A stretch of DNA of 64,000 nt from Aurantiochytrium sp. KH105 (Eukaryota > Sar > Bigyra > Thraustochytrida > Thraustochytriidae). This document shows positions 25,223 through 36,321 of this stretch, piece after piece. Every line of letters starts with the position of its first letter. The first letter of the stretch is position 1. A program made the translations under genes and the position numbers. The notes beneath the pieces are model-generated. The model saw only the letters and a list, made by a program, of their open reading frames with translations. It ran no database searches and had not been told where the DNA came from. The stretch covers positions 62,001-126,000 of the forward strand of contig BGKB01000087.1 of NCBI GenBank assembly GCA_003116975.1. Direction: 5' to 3'.

Positions 25223-28138
25223 ACCTTCTTGAGACACCTGGCCAAATCCTTGTGGTTTGCTTGCAAAAGACGCAAAACCACCACCGCTGCTGCCTTCCTT
25301 GCTGGCAGAGGCGTTCGAGGATGCGCCGCCAAGTGCACTTGGTGTGCCGAAGCCACTCGGGGTCCCAAAACTACTCGGAGCACCGAATCCGCCCGAGGTG
25401 CCCCCTCCGCCGAGCGTAGATGGCGATCCAAAACCGCCAGAGGTACTGCCCATCGAGTTGGAGGTTCCACCCGAAAAGTTGAAAGAGGATCCGCCGGATG
25501 ATGACCCAAAGGAGGACTTGAAGGTGCTGGAGAACCCGCCCGATGCTGGCGCAGACGCATTGCTCGTAGAGGTATTCTCGTTCCCGCCAAAGGACAACGA
25601 AGTAGAAGAAGAAGGGCCCTCGCCCGCGTCCGAGTCCTCGTCATCAGTATCTCCCGCGTCAGCATCTTGCGTTGAATCGCGAAAGCTATCCGCAGAAGGA
25701 GAGCTTTGATGAAAGAGCTTGCGACCCGCGCTAGGCGTCTCGGTGCTGACGCCAAAGAGAGAAGTGCTCTTGCCTGACTGACTCGCGCTTCCAAAGGTAG
25801 CGCCACTGCTGCTCGAGCTGCCAAAGACGGAAGTCCCACTTGATCCGAAGGCAGGTTTGCTCGAGGACGAGCCGCTAAAGAAGGAAGAAGATGATGAAGA
25901 AGGTGTTCCGAAGAGACCACCCCCGCTCTGGCTCGATCCAAAGCCACCGCCGCTACTGCTTCCAAATGCGCCGCCAGAGGCTCCCGTCGAAGACGATGTG
26001 CTCATGGAGCTGAAGACATTCGTCGCAGCGCTCACGTCCCCAAAGAGGCCCCCGCCAGACTTGGCTGGTACTGTTTTTGATTCAGTCGCGGGCTTGGGTT
26101 TGCTTGGGTCAAATTGCTCAACCTTTTGCATCGTCTCCATGGGCGGGTAGGGGCTCTTCTTGGCAGGTGCCGCTGCAGGCTTGGGTTTGCTCGGGTCAAA
26201 TTGTTCGACCTTTTGCATTGTCTCCATGGGCGGGTACGGGCTCTTCTTGGCCGGTGCCGCTGCTGCCGCAGCAGCAGGCTTGGGCTTGCTAGGATCAAAC
26301 TGTTCGACCTTTTTCATTGTCTCCATGGGCGGGTATGGGCTCTTCTTCGCGGGTGCCGGCGCCGGAGCCGAGGCTGTAGCGGGCTTGGGCTTGCTAGGAT
26401 CAAACTGCTCGACCTTTTTCATTGTCTCCATGGGAGGGTAAGGACTCTTTTTTGCAGCAGCAGCAGCAGCAGCCGGCTTGGCTGCCTCTTGAGCGGCCGG
26501 GGTAGAATTTGACGAAGACGAACTCGCAGCAGACGCAGCAGGCTTGGACTCGACAGCAGCACCGGTATTTCCAAATGAGAACAGGGGCTTGCCCGAGCTA
26601 ACGCTGCTGGTGCTTCCCGAGCCTCCGAAGAGAGGCTTGGGGGCAGTTCCGCCACCACCAAAGAGACCGCCGCCCGAGCTCGTGCCCCCGAACGAAAATG
26701 TTGATCCTGACTGCCCCGCCGTACTGTTTCCACCGCTGAAGTCAAATGCTGGCTTGCTTGCAGGGGTTGCTTTGTCGCCGCCGCTGCTGGTCGCGCCCCC
26801 AAACGAAAAGAGGCCTCCACCAGAGCTTGACGAGGAACCTCCAAAATCAAGTTTCGTCTCGGGCTTCTTGCTCGTGGCCGATTGGTTGCTAGTGCTGCTG
26901 CTGCCGCCGCCACCACCAAGGTTGAAGCTGAATGAGGACGCGGCTGCCTTTTGGGCTTCGTCCTCCTTCTTCTTCTCTTCATCAGCCTTGGATCCAGGCC
27001 GCGGCTTGTCGCAAGCCATGCAGACGTCAATCACGGCCGGATTCATCGTGCGGCATGGCTCGCAGCGCCAATCCGTGCCATCCTTGAGCAGAGGCGGGCC
27101 AAGCTCGCGTTGGGGCTTGAAGTCGTCCGACTCAAAAGACTCGAGACTTATCTCGGATGCATCCGAGTCGTCGCTATCTTGGTCGACATCCGAGGCAAAT
27201 CCTTCTTCAAAGTCATCCTCCTCGTCCTCATCTTCTTCCGCGGCATCTTCCTCGCCGTCGTCATCCTCGATGTCTTCATCATCCTCTTCCTCCTCATCGT
27301 CGTCGTCGTCTTCATCCTCGTAATCCTCGTCAGGCTCAGGCGTCTGCGCGATCTGAGAAGAAAAGGTAAAGGTGGGCGACGCTTGCGTTGATGTCGAGGT
27401 CGGCGCAGGTGCCGACGAGAAGAGACTCTTTGAGGCGGAAGGCGCGGGACTTGACGGAGCCGCAGAAGGCGAAGAAAAGAGCGAAGATGAGGAAGTCTGC
27501 GACGACGATCCGCCAAACAGAGGCTTTGCAGTCTTGGAGGACTGGCTGCCAGCGCTTGGGGCAGCCTCGGACTCTTGGCTCATGAACTCGTACTGGACGT
27601 CGGCGCGATGCCACTCTTGTTCGGTGTCGCGGTGCAGGTCAAACATGGCTTGCTGGCACCTGCGGTATTGGCGTGCGAACTCGGCGGCCACATTCGCACT
27701 TTCAAAGCGAAGCTTGAGGCAGGTGTCCTGAAGATCCTGCCCTTCGGAGCTGTCCTGGGTCCAGAACATGTATCCCTTTCCATCGTAGACTTCGGCGAGA
27801 CTTGTGTCGGGGTGGATCAAGTGCACGTTGAGAACCTTGTCTTTATTTGCGCTGTCGATGCCAGCGACGACAACGTGGGACTCGTTGGATTGGTTCTTTT
27901 GCATGACGCGAATTGTTGCGCTTCCACTCTCTTGCCAGCGACTCGCGTCGAAGGCTTCGCCGCCTGCATCTGCGCTCGTGAGCACATAGCTCTCCACATA
28001 CACCTTGCTGCATACGCGTAAATGTAAAACACTGTCAGACTTTGATTTTTGGCTTCTCATTCAAGACCCTGCGCGAGGTCGAGGCATCATTCTCTTTCCA
28101 AAAAAAAAAACTCACGCTTCAAGCAGGACCTTGTCCAT
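25205..28138 (-). CDS. FG-repeat nucleoporin with RanBD-like and RanBP2-type zinc-finger domains; joined exons 28138-28116 and 28007-25205
   Basis: A nuclear-pore component (Nup2/Nup50/Nup153-like mixture of domains) expected to bind Ran and transport receptors. Exon 1 (28116-28138, 23 nt) starts with ATG in an AAGATGG context and encodes MDKVLLE plus two bases; joining to 28007 gives 941 residues in frame. Residues ~8-130 resemble a Ran-binding domain (YMFWTQDSSEG, then LKLRFESANVAAEFARQY). A strongly acidic segment spans about 230-300. A C-x2-C-x10-C-x2-C RanBP2 zinc finger (WRCEPC...CMAC) lies near 319-347. FG, GGGLFG and FGSS repeats occur on both sides of four tandem copies of a ~30-residue motif (about 525-648). 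Without the intron a 951-residue frame from 28060 is possible but has a poor N-terminus. The stop codon overlaps a GTGAGC, so the 3' end is slightly uncertain. Confidence 0.9.
26089..26457 (-). repeat. Four in-frame copies of an SPYPPMET...FDPSKPKP motif
   Basis: Inside the nucleoporin CDS. Each copy encodes KKSPYPPMETM, then K or Q, then KVEQFDPSKPKP, separated by Ala/Pro spacers of different length. Copies 1-2 have MKK and copies 3-4 have MQK, suggesting stepwise duplication. Confidence 0.9.
28008..28115 (-). other. Spliceosomal intron in the nucleoporin gene (108 nt)
   Basis: On the minus strand the donor is GC|GTGAGT followed by a T-run and the acceptor is TATGCAG|C, with CTGAC and TTTAC near the 3' end as branch-point candidates. 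Splicing joins GC+C into an Ala codon and keeps frame. This is the only intron I could support in the window. Confidence 0.8.
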
Positions 28139-28651
28139 CTTGCCTGCTGGCTTGTTTGCGACGGCTAGTACTCCGCGTCTATTTCCTGGGTCTGGGCGTG
28201 CTCGCGCGCTCGTGAGCGTCCTCGGCGTCGGGCTCGCCGCGCTGGCTGCCGGCCACCCAAGCAGGAGACCACCGATGCGATCGATCGATCGAACCGCGCG
28301 TCTCCGACTTTGCACGCGTTCGTTCGCGCGGCCGCTCGCGCGACGTGCGCCGCTTCGCCGGCCCCTGGTGCCTTCTTGCCTGCCTGCCCGCCCGCCTGCC
28401 TCCGCGCGCGCGAGAAGGTTTTCGGTCTCCCCGCGAGCGCACAAGCTTCGACAATGCTGCAACCGCTCCTACTGGATTCAAGCTGGACGAACGGCGGTGG
28501 TGGTTACATTTGTTGTTGACGACGATGGTTGCACGACTATTGTACAGGGTTTTTGTAGTCGTATGGCTTTGCTTGAGGGTGGGCTGTTCCGGACGAGGTT
28601 GTCGTCAGTGTCGTGCATTCACCGCACAACGTAGAAGCCGTTTTCCTCGGT

Positions 28652-28808
28652 GCACAACGCGGAAATAATAGAAAAGCAATGGAAAGAGCCGTCAGAGAAT
28701 TTGGTCCATGCGCGCACAGATTAAACGGAGCTCTTCTGGAAACGAATGACGGAGCTTTCCATTGCTTTTCTATTATTTCCACGTTGTGCGCCATGGACCA
28801 AATTCTCT
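28652..28808. repeat. Two interleaved inverted repeats (A-B-A'-B')
   Basis: Arm A (28652-28689) is the reverse complement of A' (28754-28789) over about 36 bp with one substitution and a 2-nt indel. Arm B (28694-28710) is a perfect 17-bp reverse complement of B' (28792-28808), extending imperfectly for several more bases. The order A, B, A', B' is interleaved, not nested. Confidence 0.9.
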
Positions 28809-29954
28809 TGAGCTTGTGAGGGAGGCATGTATGCTAGTCGTGCTCATCCGCTTCTTGATCCTTTTTTCAACGTGCACAAGGCATCATTTCATCTTTGCTC
28901 GTCAGCGGATTTGCTCGTCGAACGGAATGTAATTCGGCAGAACATCGCGCTCGCTATGCATCAGTCTCGAGCCATTTTGATTCGAAAGGAAGAATCAGCG
29001 GTCTCGCGGTTCTGACACAAAGCAGACCTGCTTTCTTTCTTTCTTACTTACTTTTTTTTTTCTTTCGATCATCACAGTGGACGAGACACGAGAATCTCAT
29101 ATCCGTAAAGAGTGGTCGTAGAGGCACTCAGAGAGCAGAGCGAACGGGCGAGACCAGGACCATCAAATCCTCCCCTCCCTCTTGAACTTTTCGCCTGATT
29201 TCAAGCTCTTGTTTTTCTGCAGCTGCTTGCCCATCGACAAGAATACTTGCATTTGCCGGTATATACGCCATACGCAAGAGAAATTGTCGCGGACTTGTCC
29301 CATGCGTCCTCTACTACACTCGCAGACACATGTTATAGTTTCCCCTCGGAGCTGACTTGCAGTAGCCCGCCCTAGGGAGATTATATTGATCAATTGACTC
29401 GCAAGACAAAACCGAGACAGGCACGCGGTGTCTGCAGACATTAATCAGTCAGAGACCCGAGCGCTTTGTCTCAAGTGGAGCTCGGTCGCCCGATGCGCTC
29501 TCCACAGCGCCGCCAGTCTCATTTTCCTTGAGGCGCTCGTGGCGTTCACGCCATTTCACCTGCCTCTGGCCATGGTGACTGGCCGGCCGTCTATCTGCGC
29601 GCCGCCCGGCCGGGAAAATTCTGCCGCGCCCGACGCCACGGCTACGAATACGAGTTTTCCAGCGTGATCGAGCTAGCGCTGTCGCAGCAGCAGCAGCAGG
29701 AGGAAATCCAGCAACCAATAAATTTCTGTTTGTGTTTCTCCATTTGTTTCTTGTCTCGCCCCGTCTTGCCAATCAACCGTCCGCTGCGCCGAGGGAGACC
29801 ACAAAACATAGCAGAGCTGGTGATGCGACTCGCAACAGCAACTGCAGCGGCATGGCGAGTTAACGCCGGGCAGAGTCAGCGGCCCCGTCGTGATGGCGTC
29901 TTGCCCGCGCCCGCCGAGTAGCTGCAGCTACGCCGCCCTGCCCTCGCGGTCGGG

Positions 29955-29988
29955 CCACGCTACGCCACGCTACGCCACGCTACGCCGC
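29955..29988. repeat. GCTACGCCAC 10-bp tandem repeat
   Basis: Just over three near-perfect copies of a 10-bp unit. Confidence 0.8.
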
Positions 29989-30393
29989 GGTAGAGTGGCC
30001 ACACCTCGCGACACCACAGTCTGCCTCAGCGTACCTCACCCGCCTCACCTCATCTCCCTCAGCTCTGTAGCAGAACAGACGGCTCGGCGTGGGAGCACTG
30101 CGTCGGGTCTATACGGGCGTAGGCGCGGCTAGGCGGGCGCGGGTGCGGCCTGTGGCAGCGAAACGAAACTCGCAACAGCGCGCGGCGGCAAGCGGCGCAG
30201 CTGCCGCTGGCGCGCCCGGCTCTCACAAGCTTTTGCGGCGGCTGTCACTGGTAGTTGTTGAGGCGGCGCGAGGCTGCTTTGCTGCAGCGCGCGGCCGCCC
30301 GCGGAAAGCGCCTTTTCCCCGGCCGCGGGCCGCTTCGCGCTGGTGGCGGGAACGCGCGGGCTGTGGGGCCGGCGCGAGCGGTGGTGGGGGGGG

Positions 30394-30405
30394 NNNNNNN
30401 NNNNN
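30394..30405. other. Assembly gap of 12 N inside a poly-G run
   Basis: Twelve N flanked on both sides by consecutive G, so the true G-run length was not resolved. Confidence 0.98.
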
Positions 30406-31085
30406 GGGGGGGGAGCGGCGGGGAATTGAAGAGGCAGAGGGGCCGCTGAGGGGCCGCGGCTGCGCTCGCTCGTTCCGTTTCTTCGACCTGACAGTGAGGC
30501 GCCACGGCGCGCGCGTCAGCTCCACTTCCTCACCCACCAACTTCTCCTCCTCCTCCCCCTCCGCCTCTCTGCACTGGCCATGGTGGCTTGCTGCACTGGC
30601 CGCGCGCGCATGCTAGCATGCGACGGGGGAATGTACGTAGGTGCGAACGAGCGAACGAAGGGGGCGGAGAGCGGCCGGGCACGCGGCGCGAGCGGCTGGG
30701 GGCCAGCGCCTCAGCGCTTGCGGGGCCCTGTGAGGCGACCGGGAATGCTGTGGGGCCGGCGGACGGAGCTCGATGCAAACGCTGTGAACTATGGGGCTGT
30801 GGGACAGCCCAAGCCAAGGAGAGCGCGTCGCGGGCGGACCGCAGCAGCACCGCAGCCACCATATTTATCGCAGTGTATGGAACTGGCTGGCTCAGCAGAC
30901 TGCGTGGCTGCATTAGCTGGCTGGCTGGCGGCCACGCGGCGTGGCCGCCCATCACGAGAACCAACCAGCCGCCCTTGGCGTGGCGTAGCACCGCGCAGGT
31001 GCTTGCAAATAAAGCATTGGTCGCTTCTTGCAATCACAATTGGCTGAAGTCCTCCTTCAACTTGCCCTGGTTGAAGCTTCTACTC

Positions 31086-31110
31086 CTGCTCTGCTCTGCT
31101 CTGCTCTGCC
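31086..31110. repeat. CTCTG pentanucleotide tract
   Basis: About five tandem CTCTG/CTGCT units. Confidence 0.8.
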
Positions 31111-31957
31111 CAAGCATGCTCTGCGGCCAGCAGACAGGCCCTGCCGCACAGGAGAGGGCTTGGGAGCGGCGTGGCTAGCGGACCTTACGCGCGCGCCTAG
31201 CCGCCCTCCGCGCCGCGCATCACCAGTCGGACGCGGCGGGGAGGCGGGCGCCCCCCTGCAGACGCCCAGCAGCGCCCCACAGCGGCGGGCAGCGAGCCAG
31301 CCCCGCGAGAACCTAGGCTGTGCCGCACGCAACCAGCCGCCACTGTGCCTGCTTGGCCGCTCCTACGGCGAGGCGGGGCCAGGCCAGCTGCCGTGGCTGC
31401 TTGCTTCCGAGTCCTCTCGGCAGCCTGCTCCTCCTGGGAATGCCCGGGGGCGAGCGTCCCGAGCGTAAAGTGGCCGCTGTGTGTGCCGCAGGAGGTAGTG
31501 CAGGCCTGCCCGCCTGCGCCTGCTTGTGTTTGGCGGCAGGCTAAATATCCGTCAGTACATCACCACCGGCCTCGCTTGAACTCGGCGTGTCTCCCGCCTC
31601 ACGTTTCCCTCCGCCCTCTCTCGCTGCACGCTTTCTTTGCGTCCTTGCTTGCTTGAAAAGCTCGCAAACTTGCCGGGTTCGAGTTCGAGCTCGAGTCCGA
31701 ATCGCTCGCAGTGTCGCTTTGGCTAGCTGTGTTCTTGTGAAGCTGCCTGGCTGGTGTCGCCGCGACCGCTCAACGTCTGCAGTACGAGGCGCTAGGTCGT
31801 TCGTGGCCGGCAGCTGCAGGCAGGCAGGCTGAGGCGAGTGCTAGAGCGGCGTGCTAGGTAGAGACGCTCGCGGATCGTCGACCGATGACTGCCTCTGGCT
31901 GCAGCTGCCACTGCAGATGGCTTTCCCTCGGGCGATTTGGCAAGGAAACAAGCGTCT

Positions 31958-32001
<44 letters not shown>
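31958..32001. repeat. AAGC tetranucleotide tract (longest in the window)
   Basis: About ten perfect AAGC units. It belongs to the same repeat family as the tracts at 13052, 39710 and downstream of the SHMT gene. Confidence 0.85.
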
Positions 32002-32849
32002 GCGACTGCGAGGCGCGTCGAGCTCGGTTGCGCGGCCTGCCACGAGGGCGAGAGAGAGGGGGCTGCGGGGCGCCGGCCGCGTAGGGCACGCGGTAGGCTC
32101 GGAGGCCTAGGACGTCCTAAGGCGCCGCATGGCGTAGGGGTTTCGCGTAATAGTCCATACGACTGGCTGGGCCGTCCCCGCAGCGGATGATTGGCACGGG
32201 ACTAGCGCACAGGGCGCCGGGAGGGAGCCCTAGCGACTACTAGCGTGCGTGTGGGCGCGGAGCACCGATCTGCGGTTCACGACGAGCTGTGGTGTAAGGG
32301 CGATTCAGGCGCAGTGGCACGGGCGGAGCGCAAATGCGCCCCCCCGCACTTGCAGCAGCACGGAATAACGCCCCGCAGCTTCAAGGCGTAGAGGCCCTCT
32401 TGCGGGTATCCGGAGAGGGAGCTCGCGGAGTAGTGAGAGGGAGAGGAGCAAGCAGAGCAGCGGAAAGAGCAAAAGAGCAGAAAGCAGACGCGAGCGGCCT
32501 GCCAGCGGCTGTGAGTCGTCGCCGCAGGCCGCCCGCGCGAGCGCAGCGGCGCCAGAACCGATTGCCCCGGCGTCCGAGGGCAGCGGCGTGGCGCGGCGCG
32601 GGGTGGCGCGGTGCGGCGCGGCTTCTTCTCTTGCATCCGAGTCCTGGGCGACGAGACATCGACAAAAAAAAGCTCAACCGCACAAAGAAAGAAACCAACT
32701 CGACTCAAGACCAGCCAGACGCTTCTCGCCGTTCGCAGCGCCTCCTCTACGAGCGTGCCGGCTTGCCCCTCCCCCGTGCGGCGGACGAGCCAAGAGCCCT
32801 CTCGCGCGAGCCGCGACGCAGGCGAGGGCTGTCGGCCTGCCTGCTTGGC

Positions 32850-32925
32850 CAGCTAGCTAGCGAGCTAGCGAGCAAGCTAGCGATACCTAAGCTAGCCTAG
32901 CTTGCTTGGCCTTGCTTGGCCTTTT
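32850..32925. repeat. GCTAGC/AGCTAGC-rich stretch followed by CTTGGC repeats
   Basis: Repeated overlapping GCTAGC palindromes, then TTGCTTGGCC copies. Simple-sequence DNA with no coding signal. Confidence 0.6.
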
Positions 32926-33293
32926 TCCCTCTCCCTTCTGACGGAGAGGCAGCCAACCAAGACCGTGGCGGGCAGGTCGCGGCCTGTCTTGCTGGCTTAC
33001 TGGCGTGCCGACGGCTTGCCTGTTGGCCTGCCGCGCAGGTCGCAAAGTCGTGCAGGCAGCCCAAGCCACGCAGGCAGCAAAGCCACCTGGATAGCAAGCA
33101 AAGCCACGCAGACGTGCTCGTGCCACGCCAAGGCAAGCTCGCTGTTCTCGCGTCTTGCTCCTCCAACGTCTGCAGCCCGTACAAGGCCGGTTTTTGACGT
33201 TAACCTGGCTTAATCTGACCTGCGCTGCTCTACTCTGCGCTCCTCTGCACGTCAGGGGTGGCCTGGCTTGGACTGATTTGGCCTGGGCTGGCC

Positions 33294-33300
33294 TATAAAT
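33294..33300 (+). promoter_or_regulatory. TATA-like element upstream of the zinc-finger gene
   Basis: TATAAAT lies about 270 nt upstream of the start codon at 33565 and 180 nt upstream of a small upstream ORF, at the edge where GC-rich sequence ends. A plausible core promoter judged by sequence only. Confidence 0.4.
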
Positions 33301-33476
33301 CAGTCTCACAGGTAACTTTTACCCTCCTCTTTCCCCCAAAAGAAGGTTGTCGCCGGTCTTGCTTGCCGCGACTCCATCAAGCCAATAAGGCGCCTCGCCA
33401 CAAACACATCAAGTTCCTCCCCTTCATTTTCGTCCATAATCAACTGTTCGAGCGCACTTCAAGCCCTTTTTTGCGC

Positions 33477-33515
33477 ATGAATCGTGTCGTGCAAACGGAT
33501 CCAGACGCCCAGTGA
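33477..33515 (+). CDS. Upstream ORF of 12 codons in the zinc-finger mRNA leader
   Basis: ATG at 33477 encodes MNRVVQTDPDAQ and stops at 33513-33515, 49 nt before the main ATG at 33565. If the transcript starts near the TATA-like element, scanning ribosomes meet this ORF first, so it could damp translation of the main frame. Presence is certain; regulation is inferred. Confidence 0.45.
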   Translation: MNRVVQTDPDAQ

Positions 33516-33564
33516 AGACCCTACCAGCCAAGCACTCACGCGGCAGCGGCAGGTCTTGGGAAAC

Positions 33565-35276
33565 ATGTCTTCGCGCGAGAAACGGAGTCGACGGTCAAGA
33601 CCCAAGCATGCCTCCCAGCTCCAAAGACACTCAGGGCCCGGCTCGCCCGCCTCCAACGTCGAAGTCTTAGAACTTACTGGCTCCTCAGACAGCAATAGCA
33701 GAGATTCGACGGGGAGTACACAGAAACCTGCACCCAAAGTCATGCGCCCCAGCTCAGATGCCGCCATTTCCGAAAATCTCGAAGGGAGCAACAGTGCCAA
33801 TCGCACCGCCACTGTCAGCGGCGCCGGTAGCGCGACCAGCGACAGCAACAGCAACAGCAACAGTAACAGCAGCACTACTGGGTATATTCAGCCTGCGTCG
33901 ACCTCGCGGCCCACGCGCAACCACAACCACAGTCCCGCAATAGGAGCACGAGCCTCTTCCACCACCCATCCTTTCCACTCGACCTTCTCTTCCTCCTCCT
34001 CATCGTCGTCGTCCTCGTCTTCATCCTCCTCTTCCTCATCATCGTCACTCGCTTCATCATCGGCGTCCACGTCCGCAATAGCAAAAAACATTTCTACCAA
34101 CAACGAAGCAAGTCCTGCCCCGAGCATGCCCACATCCACACATGAAGACAGGGAGCGCGGCAGACCCGACGAGTACAAACGAAATGGCAATGGGAACCAC
34201 GAGAGCGCAAGCGGAAGCAATAGCGGCAGCGATAGTGGTAGCGGCAGCAACAGCAGCAGCAGCAACGATAGCGGCAGCGGTGGTAGCAGCGAGAGTGGCA
34301 ACCGCAGCCACGGGGACCGCGGCGGCGGAGGTAGAGGTGGCGGTCATGACTCTCGGTTCAACCAAAACAATTCCAGAGCTGGCAGGACGGGTCAGTCGCG
34401 CGCGTCTCCCGCTAATCAGAGCTCTTCGCATCTGGCCAAACGCGGTCGAAACCCATCGGGCGCCCAGACTGGACCTTCGCTCCTTAAACCCACCGATGGC
34501 CACGCCTCAAAGGACAGCAGCCGAGAGTCCAGCAAAGGCGCAGCATACACGGAGGGCGGGGCAGGACGCCACCCGGCCGCTGCTCCGTCGTCTTCGGCAG
34601 TGCAAGCCACGGGCATGGGCCCAATCATGATTGGATCTCCGATGGCCCCGGCGCCCTTCCAGGTCCCGGGCCAGGCACAGGCCTTTGGGCACATGATGCC
34701 CGGTATGATCTACGGCGCCCCCCCTGCGCAAACATGCTCGCAACCGCGATGCAAACTCCCCGCCGAGCCCGGCATTACGCTGTGCTCGCGCCACCGCCGC
34801 CGCAAGCGGTGCAAATTTCCCGGCTGCGACAAGGGCGCCGTATCGTCAAGCAATCATTGCGTGAGGCATGGCGGCGGAAAGCGCTGCGAGTACCCGGGCT
34901 GCACCAAGGGCGCCATCACCACCTCGAAGCGCTGCCGCGCCCACGGCGGTGGGCCTCGCTGCGAGCACCCCGGCTGCACCAAGAGCGCCATTTCGACCAC
35001 GCGTTATTGCGTCGCCCATGGTGGAGGGCGCAGATGTCAAGAGCCTGGCTGCACCAAGGGTGCCATCGGCGCCTCGGATCATTGCGCCCGCCATGGAGGC
35101 GGTTTTAGGTGCACCTTCCCCTCCTGCGGCAATTTTTCGAGAACCAAGAATGGATACTGCACCACGCACAAGAAAATTGTGGCGCGCATGCAGAGCTCGG
35201 GCGTCGATGTCTCCTCGATCGCAGTCCACCCTGGTGGCCTCTCGTATGTCCAACCCTCCCCGGCGCACCATCAGCA

Positions 35277-35333
<57 letters not shown>

Positions 35334-35354
35334 ACAACAACAGCAGCAGCAGCA

Positions 35355-35385
<31 letters not shown>

Positions 35386-36126
35386 CAGCACTGGATGTTT
35401 CCACAAGCTGCGCCCCAGCAGGCATTCATGACCTTTCCTCCAAACGCTTTCCCGCATCCTGGCATGCCCTTTGTCGCGCCTGGCCAGGCCTTTGTGAGCC
35501 CTGAGCAGCTGCAGCCACACTTTATTTCGGCCATGCAGCACCAGCACCAGCAGCAGGCCTTCCAACAGCAGCAGCACCACCAGCAGGGGCCCTTCCACGT
35601 GGGGCCTATGCCCGCTTCTGCGGTCAGCACGCAGCCGCAACAGGCGCCGCGACAGACGCAACATGCTCATGCTTCCGGACCTGTTGACAGAGGGGGGCAG
35701 ATGGTGGTGCCACCATCAAACCCGGTCGCCGGCACCGGAGCCTCGGCAAGTGCTCGCATGGGCGAACAGCCTCACGCGGCCAATCCGCAAAGGTCCTTTT
35801 CGGCATCTTCAGTAACGCCGCAAATGGGTTCCATGCACTTTTCGCAGGAACGGGATGCAGCGTCTGCTCCCCTTGAGCATCAGCAACAGCAACAGCACCA
35901 ATCTCCATCCTTTTCAGCCGTGAACACGGGAATGGGGGCATATCAGACCCTCGGCGCGCAGGGGCAGGGCGGGCAGGGAATGGGACAAGGCCAGGGGCTG
36001 GCCCAGTTCCAGGCACCAAGCATCGCTCCAGGCGCCGCAGGCAGAGCCGTGGGATCTTTCTCTACAAGCGAAAATCCTACATGGGCATCAGTCGTTTCAT
36101 CATCTCCAGGCACACTAAACTTCCAT

Positions 36127-36165
<39 letters not shown>

Positions 36166-36321
36166 CAACAGCCTCAACATCATCAACAGCAACAGCAACA
36201 GCAACAATTACAATTACAGTTACAGCAACAACAAGAACAACAGCAATTACAGCAACAACAGCAACAGCCATTCAACATTATGTATGGCTCGAGACAGCAA
36301 AATTTTCAAGGACAAAACTAG
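33565..36321 (+). CDS. Six-fold WRKY19-like C-x4-C-x10-C-x2-H zinc-finger protein with polyGln tracts
   Basis: Probably a nuclear regulator; the target is unknown. ATG 33565 (AACATGT context) gives 918 residues; the frame is open further upstream but without an ATG. Residues 1-390 are Ser/Asn/Gly-rich with a basic start. Residues 391-535 carry six zinc-finger units, each C-x4-C-x10-C-x2-H, with first cysteines exactly 25 residues apart; internal units read RCEYPGC-TKGAI...C..HGGG. This is the repeat seen next to WRKY domains in some plant proteins and in many stramenopile proteins (WRKY19-like zinc finger); no WRKY domain is present here. The rest is Gln-rich, including 35 consecutive Gln (35281-35385) and further Gln/His tracts near the C-terminus. 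It is convergent with the GT8 gene, with only 153 bp between stops. Confidence 0.88.
35281..35385 (+). repeat. CAG/CAA tract encoding 35 consecutive glutamines
   Basis: Lies within the zinc-finger CDS. CAG and CAA are mixed, which usually lowers repeat instability. A second Gln-rich block follows at about 36127-36270. Confidence 0.95.

Larger units (their letters stand above)
28139..33476. other. Gene-poor region, GC-rich in its right part
   Basis: More than 5 kb without a gene I can support. 28.2-28.5 kb is GC-rich and probably the nucleoporin promoter. 28.6-29.5 kb is AT-richer and holds the inverted repeats. About 29.5-33.2 kb is GC-rich with many short tandem repeats and an N gap. Long frames here are compositional (Arg/Ala/Pro-rich, overlapping on both strands). 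Confidence 0.6.
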
